Shown piece after piece: positions 1-4,904 of a stretch of DNA of 14,583 nt. Positions within the stretch are counted from its first letter, which is position 1. Each line of letters opens with the position of its first letter. Source of the DNA: Labilibaculum sp032125735 (lineage in GTDB: Bacteria; Bacteroidota; Bacteroidia; Bacteroidales; Marinifilaceae); the NCBI GenBank assembly GCA_032125735.1, contig JAQBBZ010000164.1, positions 1 to 14,583 on the forward strand, in the 5' to 3' direction. A model generated the notes under the pieces. It was not told the origin of the DNA. It saw nothing but the letters and a program-made list of their open reading frames with translations, and made no database searches. Made by a program: the position numbers and the translations under genes.

Positions 1-372
1 CCTCTTTGGGATTTGGCGGAAGATGCAACTTCTGCGAAATTGATTGAGGATTTTAATGCTGCTCATAAACCAATCGCTTTTGTTTGTCATGCACCAGCAG
101 CCTTGCAACACGTAAAAAATGTAAATGGAGAATTCTTGGTGAAAGGCAAAAAAGTGACTGGATTTACCAATGAAGAAGAGGAGGCTGTGCAGTTAACCAA
201 TGTGGTACCTTTCTTAGTGGAGGATATGCTAAAAGAAAAAGGCGGTATTTATAGCCGTGGTGCTACTTGGGGAGCTTATGCGGTTGAAGATGGTAATTTA
301 ATTACCGGACAAAATCCAGCATCATCAGCACTTGTAGCTGAAATGTTATTGAAAATGCTTCAGAAGAAGTAA
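1..372 (+). CDS. DJ-1/PfpI-family type 1 glutamine amidotransferase-like protein (3' part)
   Basis: The gene enters from the left edge, and 123 C-terminal residues are visible in the frame starting at base 1. The visible part begins with PLWDLAEDA. It then carries the nucleophile-elbow motif FVCHAPAAL, with the candidate catalytic Cys at bases 85-87, and ends with the conserved stretch around LITGQNPASS. These are typical of the DJ-1/PfpI superfamily, in the group of about 225-residue stress-related proteins annotated as type 1 glutamine amidotransferase domain proteins (HchA/YhbO relatives). About 100 N-terminal residues are therefore outside the window. Reported activities in the family include glyoxalase/deglycase-like chemistry and chaperone or protease activity, so the exact reaction here cannot be assigned. 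No signal peptide can be judged from this part; the family is usually cytoplasmic. An intrinsic terminator follows 27 bp after the stop, so it ends its transcript. Confidence 0.88.
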   Translation, partial: PLWDLAEDATSAKLIEDFNAAHKPIAFVCHAPAALQHVKNVNGEFLVKGKKVTGFTNEEEEAVQLTNVVPFLVEDMLKEKGGIYSRGATWGAYAVEDGNLITGQNPASSALVAEMLLKMLQKK

Positions 373-399
373 TTTATAAATAGCATCCCAATAAATCGG

Positions 400-439
400 G
401 AGCCTTTGAATGATTTCACGTCATTCTCAGGCTCTTTTT
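400..439 (+). terminator. Intrinsic terminator after the DJ-1/PfpI-like gene
   Basis: GAGCCT and GAATGA on the left arm pair with TCATTC and AGGCTC on the right arm, with one 2-nt internal mismatch and a 7-nt loop. TTTTT follows directly at 435-439. The stem spans 400-434. It separates the DJ-1-like gene from the independently promoted small gene downstream. Confidence 0.85.
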
Positions 440-440
440 A

Positions 441-469
441 TTTGGAATGAATTCTTCTCACTACCTTTG
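441..469 (+). promoter_or_regulatory. Bacteroidota-type promoter for the small Myb-like gene
   Basis: TTTG at 441-444 is followed by a 17-bp spacer and TACCTTTG at 462-469, matching the phylum's -33 TTTG and -7 TAnnTTTG pattern. Transcription should begin about 475-480, roughly 25 nt before the ATG at 504. The site lies immediately after the previous gene's terminator. It also falls inside the longer reading frame that opens at 447, which argues against that earlier start. Confidence 0.7.
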
Positions 470-503
470 CTTCAGAAATACTAACATCAAACAATTTATA
501 GCC

Positions 504-746
504 ATGGACCCAGAAGATTTTGAAGCCATCAAGAAAATTAAAAAAGAAAATAAGCAAGCCTACAATCCGTGGTCAAGAAAAGATGATGATGAGTTGATTA
601 ACCTGTTTTTTGATGGAGTGGCTGTTGGTGAAATGGCAATTAAACTGAAGCGAACAAAAGGAGCAATCCGTGCGCGAATCCGCAAAATGGAGCTCATACA
701 TATTAAGAAGAAAGCTTCTCCATCCTCCGATTCTTCGAAGAAATAG
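504..746 (+). CDS. Small Myb/SANT-like helix-turn-helix protein
   Basis: An 80-residue basic protein of unknown specific role. Residues 22-64 look like a single Myb/SANT-type or homeodomain-like three-helix fold: PWS at the start of helix 1, an acidic KDDDELINLFF helix, GEMAIKL as helix 2, and RTKGAIRARIRKMEL as a probable recognition helix. The last 15 residues are a Lys/Ser-rich tail. Similar modules occur in Bacteroidota as short proteins and as terminal domains of helicases and other nucleic-acid enzymes, so DNA binding is inferred rather than shown. The start at 504 is preferred to the in-frame ATG at 447 because the promoter -7 box (462-469) lies downstream of 447. The leader is short and lacks a Shine-Dalgarno sequence. 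It has its own promoter and terminator and appears monocistronic. Confidence 0.75.
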   Translation: MDPEDFEAIKKIKKENKQAYNPWSRKDDDELINLFFDGVAVGEMAIKLKRTKGAIRARIRKMELIHIKKKASPSSDSSKK

Positions 747-763
747 GAGCAACATAAAATAAT

Positions 764-804
764 AAATCCCCCTTGAGTTTTGTACTCTTGGGGGATTTTG
801 TTTT
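764..804. terminator. Bidirectional terminator between convergent genes
   Basis: A C5/G5 hairpin: AAATCCCCC at 764-772 pairs with GGGGGATTT at 790-798, and GAGT (775-778) pairs with ACTC (784-787) around a 5-nt loop. The plus-strand transcript then runs into TTTTG TTTTG, and the minus-strand transcript into a T-rich ATTTATTATTTT stretch. It serves the small Myb-like gene from the left and the S41 peptidase gene, whose stop is at 819, from the right. Confidence 0.85.
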
Positions 805-818
805 GTATACATTTGAGT

Positions 819-2180
819 TTACTTGTAGCTTAAAGATTTATTTAAGTTGATATGTTCTAAACATTTTTCCAAAATAGGGTCGCCACCGTTTTTATATTCT
901 TCAGCTTTATATGGAATTAACACATCTGGCATAATAATGCCATTTTCTTGATTGCTGTATTCGTCCATTTCTACAGTAGAAATAACAAGTAACGAATTAT
1001 TAAAGGGAGAAGTTGTAATCTCTCCATATCTAAGTGCATTATGAGCTAAAGGTTCTCCTACTAATATGGCAAATTTATTGTACTGCATGATATTGGCGAA
1101 ACTTGATGCCTGAGAAGCAGTGTATTTACTTATCAACACATAGTAATTCATTTTTCCAGCATATTTTTCTATATCAAGAGGACATGATTTTATAATATGC
1201 GCTTCGGGCATGTCGCAAACTTTTCCAATTGAGTCTTCACTGAAGCCATAATCAAGAGTCTTTTTTGAGACCATAACTCGTGATCCGCTTTGGTAGCCTA
1301 CACTGTCTTTGTCGGTAAAAAGCGATATTAATTCATCAAAACGATCTCCGCTACCCCCAGAATTGGATCTAACATCGATGATGATATTTGAAAAACCCTT
1401 CGCTTGCACCTTTTTTATGAATTTTGCCAGCCGTTTAATCATGAATTTGTTGTTGTCGAAGTTCTTAATGCCAAAATAGCCGGTTTTGTAATCGCTATAG
1501 ATTGTTTCCGGATAGTATTCTTCTTTAAAATAATACTTGTTCAAAGGAACTCCGGGGATCTTAATTTTGTGTTTTTGGCCTTTTCTTAGGTATTGAATCT
1601 TGTAGCTTGGTGTAAAACAAAAATGATTCTGAGCTTGCGTAAAACGAGAATCAAGAAAACGATGATGATAGGTGTATTTCACAATCTCTTTTGCAGATCT
1701 TTCATTGATAGAAATAATTTGATCTCCTTTTTGTAATTCGGGAGAGATTGATTCGTCTATTATAAGAGTATCATTAATACAGAGCATTTTAAATGGCCAA
1801 ACAAGGATGTTCTTATTTTTGATTTCATATTGTGGATATATTCTTAGTTGAGGTAATATTAGAAAATGAGGATCTCCATTAGTGATTTTATCAAAAGCTT
1901 TTCGATACTGGTAAATATATTCTGTTTCGGGAATAGAATCAGTCGGGAAAGTTTTCGATACTTCATCTATTAAGGAATCAAATTTAACTTCGGATATTGA
2001 ATTAAATGGGTTGGGATGGTATCTTTTTATCAACTCTTTTGTGTGTAGAAGACTATCTTTTGTGATGATCATCTTATCATTTCTTAAATAAGTTGAGTAG
2101 TCAGTACTTTCGGTAATCTTTATAGATTGGCAGCTGGCGAAAATGATTAGTGCCAGTAAAATAGTATAGTACTTGTTCAT
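819..2180 (-). CDS. S41-family peptidase, predicted lipoprotein
   Basis: A 453-residue predicted envelope protease, last gene of the sigma operon. Residues 1-17 form a lipoprotein signal peptide with a relaxed lipobox, IIFASC, and Cys17 as the lipidated residue. A degenerate PDZ-like segment surrounds KGDQIISINE (151-160). The S41 catalytic domain follows: substrate-loop motif DVRSNSGGSGD (269-279), serine region SKYTASQASSFA (351-362) with Ser356 as likely nucleophile, GEPLAH (375-380), and the terminal GIIMPDVLIPY strand. His105 in GDPHF is a possible catalytic partner, as in tricorn/IRBP-like S41 enzymes; this is inference. The position after the serine that is commonly Glu is Ser359. The start at 2180 is chosen over 2261 because it places the signal peptide at the N-terminus. 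No clear own promoter is visible, so it is probably read from the upstream genes. Confidence 0.83.
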   Translation of the reverse strand: MNKYYTILLALIIFASCQSIKITESTDYSTYLRNDKMIITKDSLLHTKELIKRYHPNPFNSISEVKFDSLIDEVSKTFPTDSIPETEYIYQYRKAFDKITNGDPHFLILPQLRIYPQYEIKNKNILVWPFKMLCINDTLIIDESISPELQKGDQIISINERSAKEIVKYTYHHRFLDSRFTQAQNHFCFTPSYKIQYLRKGQKHKIKIPGVPLNKYYFKEEYYPETIYSDYKTGYFGIKNFDNNKFMIKRLAKFIKKVQAKGFSNIIIDVRSNSGGSGDRFDELISLFTDKDSVGYQSGSRVMVSKKTLDYGFSEDSIGKVCDMPEAHIIKSCPLDIEKYAGKMNYYVLISKYTASQASSFANIMQYNKFAILVGEPLAHNALRYGEITTSPFNNSLLVISTVEMDEYSNQENGIIMPDVLIPYKAEEYKNGGDPILEKCLEHINLNKSLSYK

Positions 2181-2234
2181 TTGTTCTGTTTTAAATTTGT
2201 ATGGGCTTGTCTGATTTTGGGGATCAAGGGTTCG

Positions 2235-2264
2235 GAAATGGCTCATCAAACGAAGAGCCATCTC
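2235..2264 (-). other. Intercistronic hairpin between the barrel gene and the S41 gene
   Basis: ATGGCTC (2238-2244) and GAGCCAT (2255-2261) form a perfect 7-bp stem with a 10-nt loop, extended by two outer pairs after one mismatch. On the minus-strand transcript it is followed only by UUUCC, too short a U-run for a confident terminator. It may be a partial terminator, an RNA-stability element or an RNase processing site. It lies 24 nt past the barrel-gene stop. Confidence 0.45.
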
Positions 2265-2288
2265 TTGAAATTACAGATTTGAAATAGC

Positions 2289-3314
2289 TTACAAGTGTAT
2301 CTTGATCTTAAAGCCAGGATATGGATCCTTGAAAAAATCGTGAAAATAGATTTGAGGAACAATGCTTATATTTTTGTGTATTTTCTTTTCTATTCCCAAA
2401 CGGAAGGAGTTCTTTTCAAATAAATCACCATTTCGCTTTGCCAGATATCCTAAATTTAATCCGAACCAGCTTGGCTTATTTGGATCTTTGGAAAAATTAC
2501 GCTGATAGCCCAGACTCACCCAATGGTTGATATTTTCTTTTCCGAATGAGAAATCGTACATCCATTCGTAGCCCAAAGAAAAAGCTTGTTTAGCTAAATT
2601 TTTATTTCCTAATTGAATCGTCATATTGGCGTAAAAGCTACCATTCCAGCTGCCTTTTACATTTTCAAGTGAAGTACCTGCATTTAGAATAATTTGATCG
2701 TTTGTAGTTGCCATCGTATTTATTCGATGAAGCAGTTTTGCGGAATTGTCTTCGTTTATTTTTACCCAAGCAACAAAAGGAGAAGCTTTAAGGTACCAGT
2801 CACTTTTCTTTTTTAATTGTTGGTCTGTATTTTTTAGAATTTGCGAGAAGTCATATTTTGTAAGTTCTTCCAATTGTTTTATCGTGTTAAAGTAAACGGC
2901 AACTTTCGAGTTTAATTCTACCTTGTTATTGCCTTTTATTACCAATGCAATAGCCGTATCTGTAGGAAAAGTAATGCTCCTAGTTGAGGCGATCTCTTCT
3001 ATTGTGATTGTGTTTTGGATATCCTTATCATACTCCTTTATTGTAGAATATTTAAGAAGAATTGATTTGTTAGGTTCAAGTTCTGGAATATTTAAAACAG
3101 CCCAGCGTGTAAGGAAATCATTTAGAAGATTTTTTATTTCAAGATTACCTGCCAAATCATGTTTGCCATCATAAGTGCTTCTGCCTTCAATAGTGGTTCC
3201 ATTGGGCATTTGCATACGAATGGTATCGGAATGAAATTTGTTTTCATTGGTAGCAAATATCTTTATCGAAAATAGAAAAAGAAGTCCGCAAAGTAGTATT
3301 ATTTTATTTGTCAT
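2289..3314 (-). CDS. Exported protein with predicted C-terminal outer-membrane beta-barrel
   Basis: A 341-residue protein with a signal peptide (residues 1-21, hydrophobic IILLCGLLFLFSIKIFA, no lipobox Cys at its end). Residues 25-205 are a mixed-character region not recognised as a known domain. From about 207 to the end the sequence alternates polar and hydrophobic or aromatic residues in strands such as WNGSFYANMTIQL, AFSLGYEWMYDF, HWVSLGYQRNF and WFGLNLGYLA. It finishes with a short strand, GFKIKIHL. This suggests about eight strands of an outer-membrane barrel with a periplasmic N-terminal part. Function is unknown. The start at 3314 is chosen over 3350 because it gives a proper signal peptide and follows an A-rich leader typical of translation starts in this phylum. 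It begins 38 bp after the membrane coiled-coil gene and is likely co-transcribed with it. Confidence 0.7.
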   Translation of the reverse strand: MTNKIILLCGLLFLFSIKIFATNENKFHSDTIRMQMPNGTTIEGRSTYDGKHDLAGNLEIKNLLNDFLTRWAVLNIPELEPNKSILLKYSTIKEYDKDIQNTITIEEIASTRSITFPTDTAIALVIKGNNKVELNSKVAVYFNTIKQLEELTKYDFSQILKNTDQQLKKKSDWYLKASPFVAWVKINEDNSAKLLHRINTMATTNDQIILNAGTSLENVKGSWNGSFYANMTIQLGNKNLAKQAFSLGYEWMYDFSFGKENINHWVSLGYQRNFSKDPNKPSWFGLNLGYLAKRNGDLFEKNSFRLGIEKKIHKNISIVPQIYFHDFFKDPYPGFKIKIHL

Positions 3315-3335
3315 GTGTTTTTTTTTAATAAGTGA

Positions 3336-3350
3336 ATGAACCGCGTTCAT
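3336..3350 (-). other. Short palindrome in the anti-sigma/barrel gene junction
   Basis: ATGAAC (3336-3341), CGC loop, GTTCAT (3345-3350) form a perfect 6-bp inverted repeat directly after the stop of the upstream gene. On the minus strand it is followed by an A-run before the ATG at 3314, not by a T-run, so it is not a terminator. It may influence translation or decay of the polycistronic mRNA, or be chance. Confidence 0.35.
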
Positions 3351-3352
3351 GA

Positions 3353-4075
3353 TTATTTCATCGTGAGGTCTTTAAACAATGGCGCCGATGTTTCAGACTC
3401 ACGTGAGTTATTTCTAAATGTTATTTTAAACTTCCTGTTTGGATTCTTTGTAGGGCTTTTAACCCTCGAATTATTTTTAGATAAAGCCATCAAAGCTTCT
3501 TTATTAATATCAATCGATAGCCCTTTGGCTTGCTTTTCGTTTTCACGATTTTTCAATTGTTGAGCATACCATTTATTCGTTTCGTCTAAATTGTTTTTCA
3601 GACTGGTAATGCTGTCAATTAACGAATTGTTTGCCAGTTGCTGTTCGTTTACTTGTTGCACTAAGGCTGCGTTGTTAGAAGTAATACTTTCCAGTTTTTC
3701 AGTTAGATTAGTCAAGGTTGTTTTCGCTTGTTCCGATTCAACGGTTTTGATTTGTGTTTTATAAATGATTTTAGTTTCAACTTCTTTTTGTGCCACTTGA
3801 GGTATATGTGCTTTGGCCTGATTTAATTCAATTCTTAATTGATTCTGGCTCATTTGCAAAGCTTGATTCAATCGGTAAGAATATCCTAAAGCACCAAGCA
3901 TTAATAGAATAATAGCAATAGAGGCAACTCTAAACCAGGTAATAATAAAGGTCTTGTTTTTGTGAGGTGTTTGCATAGAACTCCACACAGCTGCTTTGTC
4001 GAAACCAATGATATTCTTTTCATTATCCCAAGATTCGAATGCATTTTTTATTTGTTTCTCAACGGACTGCTTCAT
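3353..4075 (-). CDS. Single-pass membrane coiled-coil protein, probable anti-sigma factor
   Basis: A 240-residue protein. The cytoplasmic-type N-terminus (residues 1-45, with FDKAAVWSSM) precedes one transmembrane helix at about 46-66 (WFRVASIAIILLMLGALGY). A long Gln/Asn/Lys-rich segment (about 70-175) is predicted to form a coiled coil in the periplasm. The tail (180-240) is basic and probably unstructured. No HxxxCxxC zinc motif of ZAS-type anti-sigma factors is present, and I recognise no named domain. The anti-sigma assignment rests on position: its first 17 bases overlap the end of the ECF sigma gene, implying translational coupling. By analogy with such pairs, the N-terminal 45 residues would bind the sigma factor, and the periplasmic coiled coil would sense or bind a partner. 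The barrel protein encoded next is a candidate partner. It could instead be a structural or scaffold protein. Confidence 0.72.
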   Translation of the reverse strand: MKQSVEKQIKNAFESWDNEKNIIGFDKAAVWSSMQTPHKNKTFIITWFRVASIAIILLMLGALGYSYRLNQALQMSQNQLRIELNQAKAHIPQVAQKEVETKIIYKTQIKTVESEQAKTTLTNLTEKLESITSNNAALVQQVNEQQLANNSLIDSITSLKNNLDETNKWYAQQLKNRENEKQAKGLSIDINKEALMALSKNNSRVKSPTKNPNRKFKITFRNNSRESETSAPLFKDLTMK

Positions 4076-4601
4076 ATCTCACCTCTGTTTTTGTAATCAT
4101 TTCCTTTAATAATTTTCTAGCCTTACTCAATTGCGATTTCGATGTTCCAACAGCAATGTCAAGCTTTTGTGCAATTTCTTCATGTTTATAGCCTTCAATT
4201 GCATACAGGCTAAAAACAGTGCGGTAACCATCAGGTAGATTCAATACCATTTGTATTAGGTCGTCTTCCAGTAATTTCTCATCACTTGTTATCTCCGACT
4301 CTTCAATATCTTCAATCAATTCTAAAGTGTTCGAAAATCTAATGTTCTTTCTGATTTCCATGAGAGATTGATTGATCGCGATCTTTTTCATCCAGGCTTT
4401 TAGTACATGCTCTTCTTGAATGTCTGTCTTTCCAATGCCATTAAAAATGCTTAGAAAGCTCTGAGAGAGTACATCTTGGCATAAGTCTCTGTTGTTTAAA
4501 TACCGATAGCAAATACGATACAAGTAATCAGCATACTGCTTGAATAGCTGTTCCTGAGCTTTCGGGTTTTTATTTTTAAGAGCTTTTAATAATTTCTTCA
4601 C
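4059..4601 (-). CDS. ECF-type RNA polymerase sigma factor
   Basis: A 180-residue cytoplasmic sigma-70 family protein of extracytoplasmic-function type, containing regions 2 and 4 only. Region 2 covers about residues 15-85 (EQLFKQYADYLYRICYRYL through AWMKKIAINQSLMEIRKN). Region 4 covers about 118-170, with LPDGYRTVFSLYAIEGY followed by the helix-turn-helix HEEIAQKLDIAVGTSKSQLSKARKLL. It directs RNA polymerase to its own promoter class; targets are not visible but may include its own operon. The start is a GTG at 4601, since no other initiator lies before region 2. The leader has no Shine-Dalgarno sequence. A promoter with good match lies 26 nt upstream. Its last 17 bases overlap the membrane coiled-coil gene, so it leads a four-gene operon ending in the S41 peptidase. 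Confidence 0.92.
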   Translation of the reverse strand: MKKLLKALKNKNPKAQEQLFKQYADYLYRICYRYLNNRDLCQDVLSQSFLSIFNGIGKTDIQEEHVLKAWMKKIAINQSLMEIRKNIRFSNTLELIEDIEESEITSDEKLLEDDLIQMVLNLPDGYRTVFSLYAIEGYKHEEIAQKLDIAVGTSKSQLSKARKLLKEMITKTEVRYEAVR

Positions 4602-4626
4602 AAGCCGAGATCAAAATTGTTTCCTA

Positions 4627-4655
4627 CAAACTTAAGAATGAAGATTCAATTCAAA
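4627..4655 (-). promoter_or_regulatory. Promoter of the ECF sigma operon
   Basis: On the minus strand, TTTG (plus-strand CAAA at 4652-4655) is followed by 17 bp and then TAAGTTTG (plus-strand CAAACTTA at 4627-4634). This matches the Bacteroidota housekeeping pattern -33 TTTG / -7 TAnnTTTG. It sits 26 nt before the GTG start, giving a short leader. The good housekeeping match suggests basal expression; autoregulation by the ECF factor could use another element and is not excluded. Confidence 0.7.
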
Positions 4656-4714
4656 AGGTTGCCTGAGAAAATTAATTTTTTATTCGAAGAAATTCCTTGT
4701 CAGGAAGATTCAAT
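4640..4714. repeat. 11-bp direct repeat pair upstream of the sigma operon
   Basis: GAAGATTCAAT occurs at 4640-4650 and again at 4704-4714, 64 bp apart start to start. Similarity continues after each copy (TCAAAAGG versus CTAAAGG). The proximal copy lies in the spacer of the sigma-operon promoter, against its -33 box. A small TTCCT/AGGAA inverted repeat (4693-4706) abuts the distal copy. It could be a regulator-binding pair or a relic of promoter duplication. Confidence 0.45.
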
Positions 4715-4850
4715 CTAAAGGATAATATAAAAATGGTATGGTTTTGAATGTTAAAAATCCAGGATATAATAGTGTTGATCTGTTTTTTTTATCAAATCAA
4801 AACTAATAGTTGATGTTTAATTTCATTGATAATCAGGTATTTTACTCTGG

Positions 4851-4883
4851 TTGCTGTTAATCCAAACTATTAGACTATCTTTG
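4851..4883 (+). promoter_or_regulatory. Promoter of the DEAD-box helicase gene
   Basis: TTG at 4851-4853 and TATCTTTG at 4876-4883, separated by 22 bp, fit the phylum's -33/-7 pattern, though with a long spacer. Transcription would start near 4890, about 15 nt before the ATG at 4905. The -7 box lies inside the longer in-frame reading frame opening at 4851, which supports the later start. Confidence 0.65.
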
Positions 4884-4904
4884 CCGCTCAATTTAAGAAC
4901 ATTT

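Larger units (their letters stand above)
4602..4904. promoter_or_regulatory. Divergent intergenic region between the sigma operon and the helicase gene
   Basis: This 303-bp AT-rich region holds the leftward sigma-operon promoter (4627-4655), the 11-bp direct repeats (4640-4714), a small TTCCT/AGGAA inverted repeat and the rightward helicase promoter (4851-4883). Bases 4725-4850 contain T-rich and A-rich tracts, including a run of eight T, but no gene or strong hairpin that I can see. Confidence 0.6.

Noticed and set aside
447..503. N-terminal extension of the small Myb-like protein from the in-frame ATG at 447
   Set aside because: The promoter -7 box TACCTTTG (462-469) lies within it, so the transcript would begin after 447.
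2181..2261. Longer start of the S41 peptidase at 2261
   Set aside because: It would place 27 polar residues before a lipoprotein signal peptide, and it begins inside an intercistronic hairpin.
4851..4904. N-terminal extension of the helicase from the TTG at 4851
   Set aside because: That TTG serves better as the -33 element, and TATCTTTG at 4876-4883 is the -7 box. The added 18 residues are not typical of DEAD-box proteins.
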